Origin: an uncultured Lactobacillus sp.
GTDB lineage: Bacteria; Bacillota; Bacilli; Lactobacillales; Lactobacillaceae
Reading direction: 5' to 3'
Length of the DNA: 64,000 nt
Assembly: GCA_937874185.1 (NCBI GenBank)
Contig: CALNAK010000019.1
Location: 186,001-250,000, forward strand
In this document: piece by piece, positions 17,063-27,258 of the stretch
Layout of the letters: each line of letters starts with the position of its first letter
Position numbering within the stretch: the first letter of the stretch is position 1
Notes under the pieces: generated by a model
The model's database searches: none
Seen by the model: the letters and a program-made list of their open reading frames with translations, nothing else
Told to the model about the DNA's origin: nothing
Program-made: the position numbers and the translations under genes

Positions 17063-18922
17063 TTATTGATTCAAGTCATTAACATAGGTCTTTTGGTCGA
17101 GGATATCCTTTGTTGAATAGATTCCGGGACCATAAGTCTTGTGATAGATTTTTTTAGTCATGGCATTAAATGTAAAGTGACGCTGAAGAATAATAACTTT
17201 TTGATAACGTTTCAAAAGGCCGACGAATAGATCATCATCCATAATAAAATTCTCCTGTGCATCTACATTTGGTGAATAAAGGTAATATTTACCAACGTAG
17301 GCTGTTAAATAACTGTTTACATCTGCGGCATCAGTGGAAACAATTAAGTAATGAGTATGATTTAATTTCATATTATTACCAGTCATACGTTCTACACGAT
17401 ATGGTTCAGTTTTGGTGTACTGCTTTTCATTATAACGGATACCATTGTTTTCCGACAGTGCCATTAGAATAGAAATAAATAGTAAAGCCATTGCGGAGTA
17501 TTGGTAGAGTTTCTTAGTGTGAATACTACGATAACTACGATAGTTACGCAGCATAATATTTTGTTCGTACAACGATGCATCGATTTCCCGAGCCAGAACC
17601 ATTGCAGTCGTTCCCAGACCTAGAATGACGATACTAGAAGCATAACGCTCAAATCCGGCTAGCTGCAAAGCTTCAGGAGTAGGCATAGAAACTAGGAACA
17701 TCAAAAAGATTCCGACATAGTAGAGAAGAATCGTGACATCAGTAGCAATCAGGACCCTCAAGAGAGACCCCTTACGTTTGACAATGTAGTGAATGATCAA
17801 GAGTGAGGCAATCAAAATAATGTTGATCAAGATAACACCCTTGGTGGATAAACTATCAAGACTGAAAACACTCGTAACGAATTTGTGGATAATTTTGTGG
17901 ATAGTTGCAGGCGACTTAGAACCAAAAATCGATTCATATTCGTGGAGACTAACCTCATGCTTGGAAATAGGGAACGTCGTTTTAACATGCTTATTCCAAA
18001 CCATTAGTGGCAAGTAAGTTCCAGCAGCTACAATAGCAAAGTTAAATATCTTTTTGATGATGGTCCTAATTGAATGGGAGTCACCAAAGAGTTGATAGGC
18101 GTAATAACCAAGGATAATAATAACGAAGATGATACCATTATTTTTTACAATAGCAATCGTGGCACCGATTAGAATGGTATTGATTGTCATTAATTTAATC
18201 TGGTGTTTGTAACGATAAATACCAGCAATAGCAGCTAGTGTCAGCATAGGCAATAGAAAATCAACCAATAAATTATTCATTCTAATTGCGATGTTGAAGT
18301 AATTAAATAATGTGATAAAGGTACAGATCATCATAGTTATTAAAGCACGGCTATCATCACGAACGACTGTGAATAGTGAGACCATGCAACTGAATAAGAT
18401 TAGAAATTGTGCCAGCAACATGATTCCCGCTTGAAAACCAACTATATGTGTTACGTAGTAAATAAAGAGTGAACTACCAACTGGGTAGGATGTGAAACCA
18501 ATAATTTTGTCAGCTGCCCCAGGTAGTTGCCCTTGTGTATAAAGAAACTTAACGATAACAGCCCAATGTGAGAAGTTATCGTAATGCTCAAGATGACTTG
18601 TTACAAGGGTCGTTCCTAACAAGACTCCGTAGAAAATCATCCAAAGGCTGGATAATTGAACGCTAACATTGAGTTTTGGCTTTTTAATGAAGATGAAGAA
18701 CCAAATTACAAGTAGAGCTAAGCCAAGATAGAACATAATGTTGGCGGCTAAAGTTAAGACGTGTAGGAACACGAATATATAAAGAACGATGATATTGCCA
18801 CAAAAGACCATAGTCCAAGTTAATCGTTTATCAGTTTTGAAAAAATGTTCAATCATAGTTACATAACCCAATTCAGATAGAACAAAAAGAAAGAAACGCG
18901 CAGTTGTAAGAATAGTTGGCAT
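17063..18922 (-). CDS. Polytopic membrane protein of EPS operon (GT-C-like)
   Basis: 619 residues, about twelve membrane helices, and a ~110-residue C-terminal soluble part. The early loop SHLEHYDNFSHWA resembles the acidic first-loop motif of GT-C glycosyltransferases, but a family assignment is not certain. Inferred to act with the BcsA-like synthase in making, modifying or exporting a polysaccharide. Its ATG overlaps the synthase stop (TAATG), showing translational coupling. Confidence 0.75.
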   Translation of the reverse strand: MPTILTTARFFLFVLSELGYVTMIEHFFKTDKRLTWTMVFCGNIIVLYIFVFLHVLTLAANIMFYLGLALLVIWFFIFIKKPKLNVSVQLSSLWMIFYGVLLGTTLVTSHLEHYDNFSHWAVIVKFLYTQGQLPGAADKIIGFTSYPVGSSLFIYYVTHIVGFQAGIMLLAQFLILFSCMVSLFTVVRDDSRALITMMICTFITLFNYFNIAIRMNNLLVDFLLPMLTLAAIAGIYRYKHQIKLMTINTILIGATIAIVKNNGIIFVIIILGYYAYQLFGDSHSIRTIIKKIFNFAIVAAGTYLPLMVWNKHVKTTFPISKHEVSLHEYESIFGSKSPATIHKIIHKFVTSVFSLDSLSTKGVILINIILIASLLIIHYIVKRKGSLLRVLIATDVTILLYYVGIFLMFLVSMPTPEALQLAGFERYASSIVILGLGTTAMVLAREIDASLYEQNIMLRNYRSYRSIHTKKLYQYSAMALLFISILMALSENNGIRYNEKQYTKTEPYRVERMTGNNMKLNHTHYLIVSTDAADVNSYLTAYVGKYYLYSPNVDAQENFIMDDDLFVGLLKRYQKVIILQRHFTFNAMTKKIYHKTYGPGIYSTKDILDQKTYVNDLNQ

Positions 18923-21147
18923 TATTTCTCACCCCATTTCCTCATGACTTCGTGAAATTTGGGCTCATTGATTAATTCGAGTAAGTTGGTAACTTTATAA
19001 TCTCTTTTATCAGCAACGTTACCTGATACAGCCGAAAGGTTGAATGTAACGCCGTTATAATTGAAACTAATTGATTCAGGTAATTTGTTAAAACTAGTAC
19101 TGGCAAGTGTTAGAGTTTCAAAGTTAAAAATAGTCAAAGTGAATTCTTGATTATCAACTGAAACTGTTTTGTTAACATTTACCATTGGAAACTCATTAGT
19201 TGGCATCCGGTCGACTTTTTTCTTGTTGAAACGTTGATCAAAGTTTTCGAGTAGGTCATCTAAGGCAGTTTCCCAATCGTCACGTTTCTGTGGCAAATAA
19301 CGGTTGAAACCATCGTGAATTATTTGAAGATATTCGTTGTAATCACGGGGATTATCAAATCGCTTCAGAGCAACGCCGTAAGTCCAGCCCTTTCTAGTTT
19401 CAAAGACTCGGACAACTGTACCAGAGACATTTGCGGTATAGAGATTTGTTTTGACTTGGAAAGATAAGATACGATTCTTAGGGAAGTAGAGTGGTTCGTC
19501 AGATACGAAAGACAAGCCACCTTCGGAAAGATTATCGGTCTTCAAATCAAAAGCACGTCCGAGTGAATCAGTTACGGTCACGCTTGTTACAGTCGCAAAA
19601 CGTTCTGTTTTACGGAAGATTGGACGACCGAGACAAAGTAACACGGCAAATGACAAGTTGATCAACGACATCATCAACCAGAATGTGATAACACTACCAT
19701 ACATAATTTCGGATCCAAATTTCCCATAATTGAACTTAACGACACTAACGAAAACTAGTATCCAGAGAATCAAATAAGGTAGGACATAGAGAATATCCTT
19801 TTTTGACGTCGTGGCGTCTTTATTAGTAACTTTGAAGGTTCGAGCCTTGACGCCAAGACTTTCTAAGAAAACAGGTACCACAAGATATGGTGCGAAGACG
19901 GTTTCTTGAATTTCTCCCCAGCGCTGTGTCCGAATGTTTCCGGTGATATGCCGAAGGACCATTTGAACTAGGAAATAACTTGGCGCCCAAATAATCAGTA
20001 GTATCCAGAAGTTAGCGTCAACGACTCGAATCTTGAAGAGTGCAAAGAGGATTGGCGCGAAGATATAGAGAAATCTTCTAAAGAATGACCACCAATAAAG
20101 ATAACTGTTCATATAAACTAATTTCTGCTGAAAACTTAGGTCAGGATTGAATGGTATTTTCATATTATAGACACTTTGAATAACACCACGAGCCCAGCGA
20201 ACTCTTTGTTTCATAACACTTTTGAAGTCCGATGGGGTTAAGCCACTGGCCATTGGTTTGACGGTAGAAATATTTTTATAACCTTGGGCATTTATTCGAA
20301 CACTCAATTCAAAATCTTCAGTGATTGTGTCGGTAGGAAAACCTCCGGCGTCTTTGATTGATTGACGTGAGATAACCGTATTGGAACCAGTGTAAATAGC
20401 AGAACCGTGAGCGTTATTTAAAACGTTAACTTCTCTTGAAAAGTAATCTTGTTCATTGGGAATGGAATTCTCTGAGAAAAGATTATATTGGAAGATGTCG
20501 GCGTTATAAAAACTTTGTGGTGTCTGGACCAACCCAAGTGGTTTCCAGTTTTTAGGCCGGTCGTCAGGATCCATCTCAGCTTCTTTTTCATTTTGAATGA
20601 AGTAGGGGACGGTTTCCATCAAGAATCCAGAGTAAGGAATCATATCAGCGTCAAAAGTGGCGACTAATCTGGAGTGAGTCCGAGCCAAGGTGTAGTTATA
20701 ATTTCCGGCTTTAGCGTCTTTATTATCAACGATTCCCATATAATTAACATGATATTTTTTAGCTAATTCCCTAATTTCAGGACGATTCATATCATCAGAA
20801 ATATAAATATGAACCTTACTTTTATCAGGATATTTCATATAGGTACAAGCGTTGACCGTTTTTGCTAAAAGGTCGGGATGTTCATTGTGAGTCGCAATTA
20901 GGACATCAATATCTGGAAATTCATCGTCAGTGACAATCGGCTTGTCCATATGTACGACTTGTTGCTTATTCCAAATTAAAATAAAAGCGGTGAAGTTGGA
21001 AATGATTTCACTTAGTAATAGTAGAATTGCAAAAATCAGAACCCAGAATGGGGCTCCAAATGGTAAAGTGAAAAATAACCGCCAAATCAAGTAAACTAGT
21101 GTACTTATGACGGTTACAGCGTAGATTATTTGTTTAGTCCATTTCAT
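18922..21147 (-). CDS. BcsA-like polysaccharide synthase with C-terminal PilZ
   Basis: 741 residues. Membrane helices flank a GT2 domain with the processive set: DVLIATHNEH, DDMNRP, DADMIP (DxD), TEDFEL (catalytic base) and QRVRW. Four or so further helices follow, then a PilZ domain near residues 560-660 with both c-di-GMP motifs, RKTER (RxxxR) and NLSEGG ([D/N]xSxxG). It should polymerise a sugar nucleotide into a beta-linked glycan and export it when c-di-GMP binds. No BcsB, BcsZ or BcsC homologue is nearby, and the co-encoded GT2-GtrA protein suggests a polymer other than plain cellulose. Overlaps the upstream gene by 14 nt. Confidence 0.92.
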   Translation of the reverse strand: MKWTKQIIYAVTVISTLVYLIWRLFFTLPFGAPFWVLIFAILLLLSEIISNFTAFILIWNKQQVVHMDKPIVTDDEFPDIDVLIATHNEHPDLLAKTVNACTYMKYPDKSKVHIYISDDMNRPEIRELAKKYHVNYMGIVDNKDAKAGNYNYTLARTHSRLVATFDADMIPYSGFLMETVPYFIQNEKEAEMDPDDRPKNWKPLGLVQTPQSFYNADIFQYNLFSENSIPNEQDYFSREVNVLNNAHGSAIYTGSNTVISRQSIKDAGGFPTDTITEDFELSVRINAQGYKNISTVKPMASGLTPSDFKSVMKQRVRWARGVIQSVYNMKIPFNPDLSFQQKLVYMNSYLYWWSFFRRFLYIFAPILFALFKIRVVDANFWILLIIWAPSYFLVQMVLRHITGNIRTQRWGEIQETVFAPYLVVPVFLESLGVKARTFKVTNKDATTSKKDILYVLPYLILWILVFVSVVKFNYGKFGSEIMYGSVITFWLMMSLINLSFAVLLCLGRPIFRKTERFATVTSVTVTDSLGRAFDLKTDNLSEGGLSFVSDEPLYFPKNRILSFQVKTNLYTANVSGTVVRVFETRKGWTYGVALKRFDNPRDYNEYLQIIHDGFNRYLPQKRDDWETALDDLLENFDQRFNKKKVDRMPTNEFPMVNVNKTVSVDNQEFTLTIFNFETLTLASTSFNKLPESISFNYNGVTFNLSAVSGNVADKRDYKVTNLLELINEPKFHEVMRKWGEK

Positions 21148-22216
21148 GTTTTAATTCCTGAAAGATATAATTTCTTTGAATGTGGTAGCTGAAAAAGAAT
21201 AGTAAGCTATCAACAATAACTTTTATTATGGTTGGGTTCCACATCGTAAGATTGTGTGCTGCAGATACAAGCAAACTAGAAACTGCAATCTGAACGACCG
21301 CTATAAGGCCATACTTAATAAAACTAAAATTAGATTTTCCCCGGAATACTAAATGACGATTAACAAAGTAATTAACTAACGCAGAAAGAATCCGCGCTAC
21401 TGTTGAAGAAACAGTAATAGTTATTAAATTGTTGCTCCCTAAAAGTGCTAAACATAATGTAAATGATCCGATATCGACTAAAAATGAAACGATTGAAGAT
21501 AATGAATATTTAAAGAATGACGGAAAGACGTATTTGATAAATGTAGAGTAAATTAAATACGAATCCGAAATTACCTTAAAGTGAGACGATTTATTACCTT
21601 CGAGGTACACGGTTGAAATAGGTTGCTCAATAATTTTGATATTTTCTTTATGTGCTTCGAAAAGCATTTTTAATTCAAACTCAAATCTATTACCGGAGAT
21701 ATCCAAAAGTTCGTTCATGAGATACTTCGGGATAACTCTTAAACCGGTTTGAGAATCTGACACTTTGATATTAGCCATGCCACTCAACAGTTTGCAGGTT
21801 AGTATATTTCCAAAGCGACTCCGAAAAGGAATGTCTTTGGTAAAACTCCTCACTCCCAAAACTAAATCGTTGGGATGTTTCAAGAAGAGTTCACCGCATT
21901 TCAAGACATCGGAGTAGAGATGTTGCCCATCAGAATCGATGGTGATCATACCGATAACGGTAGGTAAGTTAGTAACAATATATTTGATGGCGGTCTTTAA
22001 AGCTGCCCCTTTGCCAAGGTTGACTTGATGCTTTAACAAGATAACTTGGTAGTTCTCAACAGCAGCATTAAATATGCCATCGTATTCCTCACTACTTCCA
22101 TCATTCACAACAATAATTGAAATAGTTGAACCGATATTCTCTCGTATATCGTCCAATAGTTTCAGTAATCGTTCATCAGGTTCTAATGATGGAATTACGA
22201 TTGCTAAATTATTCAA
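21134..22216 (-). CDS. GT2 glycosyltransferase fused to GtrA-like domain
   Basis: 360 residues. The N-terminal ~225 residues are a dolichyl-phosphate-mannose-synthase-like GT2 (VIPSLEPDERL, VVNDGSS, DSDGQH as the DxD site, QTGLRV). The rest has four membrane helices with the GtrA pattern (VNYFVNRHLVFRG). Such proteins charge undecaprenyl phosphate with a sugar and may flip it across the membrane, supplying donor for outer-face reactions. First gene of the EPS operon, divergent from the NADH oxidase at 22372; ATG overlaps nothing upstream and has a GGGGGAA ribosome site. Confidence 0.87.
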   Translation of the reverse strand: MNNLAIVIPSLEPDERLLKLLDDIRENIGSTISIIVVNDGSSEEYDGIFNAAVENYQVILLKHQVNLGKGAALKTAIKYIVTNLPTVIGMITIDSDGQHLYSDVLKCGELFLKHPNDLVLGVRSFTKDIPFRSRFGNILTCKLLSGMANIKVSDSQTGLRVIPKYLMNELLDISGNRFEFELKMLFEAHKENIKIIEQPISTVYLEGNKSSHFKVISDSYLIYSTFIKYVFPSFFKYSLSSIVSFLVDIGSFTLCLALLGSNNLITITVSSTVARILSALVNYFVNRHLVFRGKSNFSFIKYGLIAVVQIAVSSLLVSAAHNLTMWNPTIIKVIVDSLLFFFSYHIQRNYIFQELKHEMD

Positions 22217-22371
22217 TTAAATTTCCCCCAAAATATAAAACTCACGATTAGTATACACTAAAAGATTTATAAAATGGTAAGGTTATATAGTGATAGTAAA
22301 TTACTAATGTTTTGCTAAAAAATCATAAAGAAGTGTATATATTTATTAGAATTCAAGGGGGATAAAAATAT

Positions 22372-23724
22372 ATGAAAGTAGTAGTAGTAGGTTGTACACA
22401 TGCTGGTACGGCAGCGATTGAACAAATTTTACAAGACCATCCAGAAACAGAAATTACCGTTTACGAGCGTGACGACAACATTTCGTTCTTGTCTTGCGGG
22501 ATTGCTTTATATTTGGGCAGAAGAGTTAAAAAATTGGAAGATATGTTCTACGCTGATCCGGCTGATTTAGAAAAACTTGGGGCCAAGGTTAGAATGAAGC
22601 ATGATGTGCTCAAAATTGACTCTGAGAAGAAAACTTTGATGTGTGAAAACTTGAAAACACATGATATTTTTGAGGATAGTTATGACAAGTTGATTATGAC
22701 AACTGGTTCATATGTTGCTGTCCCACCAATTATGGGAATTTCTGATCCCAAGATCTTGATGTGTAAGAGTTACGCTCAGGCTAAGGCTATCTATGAAACT
22801 GCCAAAGATCACCGTCACATTACCATTGTTGGTGGTGGATATATTGGTGTTGAGTTGGCTGAAAGTTACGCTAATACGGAGCACGATGTTACTTTGATTC
22901 AGTCACATGATCGTATCCTTAATAATTATTTAGATAAAGACATGTCTGAGAAAGTCATTGATCTTTTGAAGGAACACAATGTTGAAGTGTTCTTGAATGA
23001 GCGTGTAACTGGTTTTGATCGTGATGATGATGAAAAGGTTGTTATTCAAACTAATAATGAAGATCATAAATCTGATTTAGTTATCGTCTGTACTGGATTT
23101 GTCGCTAATACAGAATTATTACGTGGTCAAGTTGATATGGATCGCCATGGTGCCATCATTATTAATGATTACACACAGACTTCAAACCCTGATATTTATG
23201 CGGCAGGGGACGCTTGCACGGTTAACTTCAATCCGACACACAAGTCAGCCTATATGCCTTTAGCAACTAACGCAATCAGACAAGGTGCTTTAGCTGGAAT
23301 CAATATTTTTGGTGATATTCAAAAGTACATGGGTACACAAGGTACTTCAGCCATGGAATTGTTTGGTTATACAATTGCTTCAACTGGATTGACTTTGGAT
23401 AATGCAATACATGACGGCCTTAACGCTGATGTTGTGGAATATCACGATAACTACCGTCCAGCTTATATGCCTACGACTGAAATGTTGACGATTCGTTTGG
23501 TTTATAACAAGGACAATCGTCTTATCTTAGGAGCACAATTCTTCAGTAAGCACGAAGTGGCCCAATCAGCTAATACCATTTCAGTTTGTATCCAAAATAA
23601 GAATACGATTGATGAGTTAGCCTTTATGGATATGTTGTTCCAACCAAATTATGATAATCCGTTTAACTATTTGAATTTGGTTGCTCAAATGGCAGTTGCT
23701 AAGGAACGGGATGAGAAGAAATAA
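22372..23724 (+). CDS. nox: NADH oxidase, water-forming type (copy 1)
   Basis: 450 residues of the pyridine nucleotide-disulfide oxidoreductase fold. FAD site VVVGCTHAGTAAI at the N-terminus, redox-active single Cys in FLSCGIALYLG (residue ~42), NADH site IVGGGYIGVELAE near residue 160, and the second FAD motif AAGDAC near 280. This pattern fits H2O-forming Nox, which regenerates NAD+ with oxygen, rather than a two-Cys peroxiredoxin reductase. A CoA-disulfide reductase role is the main alternative. Very similar to the copy at 25785. A type-B dispersed element starts 2 nt after the stop. Confidence 0.88.
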   Translation: MKVVVVGCTHAGTAAIEQILQDHPETEITVYERDDNISFLSCGIALYLGRRVKKLEDMFYADPADLEKLGAKVRMKHDVLKIDSEKKTLMCENLKTHDIFEDSYDKLIMTTGSYVAVPPIMGISDPKILMCKSYAQAKAIYETAKDHRHITIVGGGYIGVELAESYANTEHDVTLIQSHDRILNNYLDKDMSEKVIDLLKEHNVEVFLNERVTGFDRDDDEKVVIQTNNEDHKSDLVIVCTGFVANTELLRGQVDMDRHGAIIINDYTQTSNPDIYAAGDACTVNFNPTHKSAYMPLATNAIRQGALAGINIFGDIQKYMGTQGTSAMELFGYTIASTGLTLDNAIHDGLNADVVEYHDNYRPAYMPTTEMLTIRLVYNKDNRLILGAQFFSKHEVAQSANTISVCIQNKNTIDELAFMDMLFQPNYDNPFNYLNLVAQMAVAKERDEKK

Positions 23725-23726
23725 TT

Positions 23727-23895
23727 CCGTCTTCCGCTACGCAATATTCGAGGTCTGGAACGCCATGGACATCGTTTGAAACCAATTTTAAAGTTCAAAA
23801 ATTGTTTCCAAATCGAGTCTTATTCTAAGTCGGCAAAAATCGCCAACTAAGAATAATTTCATGGCTGAGACCTCGATATTGCTCCGCTCCAGACT
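23727..23895 (+). repeat. Dispersed structured element, copy 5 (type B)
   Basis: Starts 2 nt after the nox stop with CCGTCTTCCGC. Type B: GCAATATTCGAGGTCT pairs with AGACCTCGATATTGC, and an inner arm ATTTTAAAGTTCAAAAAT is followed by a GTCTTATTCTAAG...AAGAATAA arm. Lies before the nox terminator. Confidence 0.85.
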
Positions 23896-23957
23896 GGATA
23901 GTGGTCTTTTTCTTAATGGGTTAAAATTATTTGAAGTAAATATTAAAAATGATACAG

Positions 23958-24004
23958 AAACGGCAGCACAAACCTGATATATTGGGCTTGTGCTGTTTTT
24001 TCGT
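23958..24004 (+). terminator. Terminator of nox copy 1
   Basis: ACGGCAGCACAA pairs with TTGTGCTGTT followed by T tract. It stands in the spacer between facing elements 5 and 6. Confidence 0.75.
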
Positions 24005-24173
24005 ATAGTCTTATTACGTTTTATAAGTGGATAACTTAATAATTTCTACTTTTAAACTGATGAAAAAAAGGGATAAAAATATCCTCCATCATCGGTCGTT
24101 ATACACTGACCAAATAATAGAGGATTAAATAAATCTATATTATAGAGTAATAAAATAAAAAAAAATGAAATCT

Positions 24174-24332
24174 AGCCTGGAACAAAAATTGAAATTGGCT
24201 CAGTGGTGAAATTTTTCTTAGTGGACGAAGTACACTTAGAAAAAGGTCGAGCTTCAAGCTCCTTGGCAAAGCCAAGAGCTCGAAGTCGGCCCACCACGTT
24301 CCAGCCAAATTTCAATTTTTGTGGAAGGCGGC
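24174..24332 (-). repeat. Dispersed structured element, copy 6 (type A)
   Basis: Minus-strand copy beginning 22 nt after the EAL gene stop, in sense with it. Ends pair as CAAAAATTGAAATTTGGCT with GAGCCAATTTCAATTTTTG. Confidence 0.88.
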
Positions 24333-24354
24333 AATCAACCACTAACCCAAAAAA

Positions 24355-25038
24355 CTAAAACTTATCATCATCAGGTTTTAACTTGAGCAAACGTGGTTTT
24401 CCATAATAATAACCCTGACGAAGGTCGATTCCTAAAGAATCAGCTAGTTTATCATCAGTTTCATCCTCAATACCTTCAAGAATAAAGCGAAGATTATGTT
24501 TTTTACTAAAGTCACGCCAGAAGATAACTTTGCTTTCAATGTCAGGATCACGAAGCTTTTCGCCAAAATTTTGAATGGCAAATTTAATTTCTGAGGCCAT
24601 TGGGACCATATCTGTAATTTGATCTAATTGATTAGTTCCGGTACCACAGTCATCTAAACTAAAGTCCATACCATAATTAATAAATTCCTTGATCAAAGAA
24701 ACGTATTCGTCGTTACTCCAATCTTTATCTGGTGTATCTTCAGTCAATTCAACAACTAAACGGAGTGGGCGTAGAATCCTTTGAGATTCAATAATAGCTG
24801 CTCTGACTTTTTCATCCATTAATTGGTTGCGGTTGATGTTAACTGAGACTGAACCAATTTTCAATGAGAGTAGTTTAGTTGTTGCGACTAGGACTTCAGC
24901 CATGATATTAGAGGGGACGTCTGAAAAGTTTGCGGGTGGACGCCATCCCTCAGGTTTCTTTTGTTTCATCAGCAATTCATAACCGATTAGCGAATTGTTG
25001 ACTTTATCCAGTTGGGGTTGAATAAAATATCTATACAT
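24355..25038 (-). CDS. EAL-domain c-di-GMP phosphodiesterase
   Basis: 227 residues, a stand-alone EAL domain without sensor or membrane part. All usual metal and catalytic positions can be matched: ELL in YELLMK (EAL), Asn in VNINRNQ, Glu in VELTED, Asp-Asp in LDDCGTG, Lys in EIKFAI, Glu in LEGIED and Gln in RQGYYYGKP. It should therefore hydrolyse c-di-GMP to pGpG. Start at ATG 25038 with AAGGAG 7 nt upstream (the in-frame TTG at 25044 is too close). Lies between the two nox copies, near both cyclases, completing a make-break-respond circuit. Confidence 0.9.
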   Translation of the reverse strand: MYRYFIQPQLDKVNNSLIGYELLMKQKKPEGWRPPANFSDVPSNIMAEVLVATTKLLSLKIGSVSVNINRNQLMDEKVRAAIIESQRILRPLRLVVELTEDTPDKDWSNDEYVSLIKEFINYGMDFSLDDCGTGTNQLDQITDMVPMASEIKFAIQNFGEKLRDPDIESKVIFWRDFSKKHNLRFILEGIEDETDDKLADSLGIDLRQGYYYGKPRLLKLKPDDDKF

Positions 25039-25142
25039 AATCAAACTCCTTATTTGTGATTCTTATAGTGATCTTCCAATATTTGCAAAAAATTGTTTTT
25101 CATTTACAAAATTATGCGCAAAATATAACCAAGGACATACTA

Positions 25143-25577
25143 CTACATCTTGAGTTTCATGTCATGGTGTAAAATGCCTGCTTCGAGATATTGTTCCCCA
25201 ATTACTTCAAAGCCTAATTTTTTATAGAATTCTTGGGCATGATCTTGGGCGCCCAGAATGACATAACTTACATTTTGCTTACGGGCATAGTCTAAAATAA
25301 ACTTCAAAAGTTCTGATCCTAAGTGTTGTTGACGGAATTCTTTTAAAACTGCGACACGTTGAATATGAATGCCATTGTCATCCATTGAATAAAAGCGGGC
25401 CGTGGCAACTGCTTTATTACCTATATATAATGCAAAATAGGTACACTTATTTTCAAGGTTATCAATTTCCAAGTTCTTAGGTACATTTTGTTCATTTACG
25501 AACACTGTTTCTCTAATGTTTAGGCTATCTTTATAAACATTAGAATTAATATCGTTAGAATATTTGATTTCATTCAT
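25143..25577 (-). CDS. GNAT N-acetyltransferase
   Basis: 144 residues with the GNAT core: acetyl-CoA loop near RVAVLKEFRQQHLGSELL (R/QxxGxG/A-like) and C-terminal strand with YKKLGFEVIG. The N-terminus (IRETVFVNEQNVP) matches the YjcF/ElaA-type group whose substrates are unknown. Monocistronic, about 100 nt upstream of the EAL gene on the same strand. Confidence 0.85.
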   Translation of the reverse strand: MNEIKYSNDINSNVYKDSLNIRETVFVNEQNVPKNLEIDNLENKCTYFALYIGNKAVATARFYSMDDNGIHIQRVAVLKEFRQQHLGSELLKFILDYARKQNVSYVILGAQDHAQEFYKKLGFEVIGEQYLEAGILHHDMKLKM

Positions 25578-25784
25578 AAGCGGTCTCCAGGTTTAAAAAA
25601 GTCAATACAATCTTTATTATATTACAAATGTAGTCTCATGCGACGTCTATCTTTGATAGAAAATCATACAAAATCTAACTTATTAAATAAATAATTGATT
25701 GATACAATCTAACTAGGTGTTTGTGTTATCATTTAGAGCATGAGAACTAATAGTTAATAGGTACTGTAGAGGAGGAACCGACTC

Positions 25785-27134
25785 TTGAAAGTAATCGTTG
25801 TCGGATGTACACATGCTGGAACTGCTGCAGTTGAGCAAATATTAAAGGATCATCCTGAAACGGATGTTACAGTCTACGAACGTGACGATAATATTGCGTT
25901 CTTGTCATGTGGAATAGCCCTATATTTAGGAAGAATCGTTAATCGTCTTGAAGATATGTTTTATGCCGACCCTACCACACTTGAAGGTTACGGTGCTAAA
26001 GTACATATGAGACATAACGTTTTGAAAATTGATGCAAAAAATAAAAAGATTATTGCCCAGAATTTGGAAACTCAAGAAATTGTTGAGGATAGTTACGATA
26101 AGTTAATCATGACTACCGGTTCTGAAGTAGGCGTTCCACCAATCGGTGGTATGGATAATCCACGAGTTTTGTTATGTAAAAACTATGCCCAAGCAAAGAA
26201 AATTTATGAATCAGCCTTAAATTACCCAAGTATTGCGATTGTTGGTGCTGGTTATGTTGGTGTGGAATTAGCTGAAAGTTATGCTAATACGGTTCACGAT
26301 GTAACTTTGATTCAATCACGTGATCAAATTTTGAATAATTACGTTGACGATGGCCTTTCTCAAACAATTATTCAAAAGTTGAAGGAACACGATGTTAAAG
26401 TACAACTCAATGAACGTGTATCCGAAATTGATGATGGCGAACAATTAACTATCAAGACAAAAGCCGGTCATGCGTATAAAGCTGATTTGGTAATCGTCTG
26501 TACAGGATTCTTTGCCAATACCGATTTGTTGCGTGGCCAAGTTCAAATGGATGGTTATGGAGCAATTATTATTAACGATTATATGCAGACTTCTGATCCA
26601 GATATTTATGCTGGTGGAGATTCATGTGTCGTTAAATTCAATCCAACTGGTGAATTGAAGTATATTCCTTTAGCATCGACTGCGATTCGTCAAGGTACTT
26701 TAGCTGGAATCAATGTTTTCGGTGATATTAGAAAGTATATGGGTACCCAAGCAACAACTGCGATGGAGATTTTTGGATACACATTAGCAGAAACCGGATT
26801 GACTTTGAAGAAAGCCTTAGCTAATGGTTTCAACGCTGACTGTGTAGTTTATCATGATTATTATCGTCCAACTTATATGCCTACCACAGAGATGCTGACG
26901 ATTTACTTGATCTACGATAAGGATAACCGCAAGGTCCTCGGAGCTCAGTTGTTCAGTAAGCACGAAGTTGCCCAATCAGCCAATGCCTTATCAATCTGTA
27001 TTCAAAATAATAATACGATTGATGATTTGGCTTTTGTTGATATGTTGTTCCAACCTAATTATGATAATCCATTTAACTATTTGAACTTAGTTGCTCAACA
27101 AGCAATGGATAAGTTGGATAGTGAAAATAAATAA
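25785..27134 (+). CDS. nox: NADH oxidase, water-forming type (copy 2)
   Basis: 449 residues, colinear with the protein at 22372, sharing FLSCGIALYLG with the redox Cys, IVGAGYVGVELAESYANT and the C-terminal YDNPFNYLNLVAQ. Same expected reaction (NADH plus oxygen to NAD+ and water). TTG start with GAGGAGG 11 nt upstream. The duplicate flanks the EAL and GNAT genes, which suggests an old duplication with genes retained between, or separate expression for different oxygen levels. No clear terminator follows before the cyclase at 27259. Confidence 0.87.
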   Translation: MKVIVVGCTHAGTAAVEQILKDHPETDVTVYERDDNIAFLSCGIALYLGRIVNRLEDMFYADPTTLEGYGAKVHMRHNVLKIDAKNKKIIAQNLETQEIVEDSYDKLIMTTGSEVGVPPIGGMDNPRVLLCKNYAQAKKIYESALNYPSIAIVGAGYVGVELAESYANTVHDVTLIQSRDQILNNYVDDGLSQTIIQKLKEHDVKVQLNERVSEIDDGEQLTIKTKAGHAYKADLVIVCTGFFANTDLLRGQVQMDGYGAIIINDYMQTSDPDIYAGGDSCVVKFNPTGELKYIPLASTAIRQGTLAGINVFGDIRKYMGTQATTAMEIFGYTLAETGLTLKKALANGFNADCVVYHDYYRPTYMPTTEMLTIYLIYDKDNRKVLGAQLFSKHEVAQSANALSICIQNNNTIDDLAFVDMLFQPNYDNPFNYLNLVAQQAMDKLDSENK

Positions 27135-27258
27135 AAGATAGTTTAAATCATGCCTTTATTGGTATGATTTTTTTTATATTAAAAAATTAAGCATTCAATA
27201 ACAACAACATTAATGCTAAACTGAGCGTGAATACAATTAGTGTTGTGGGGTTATTAAA

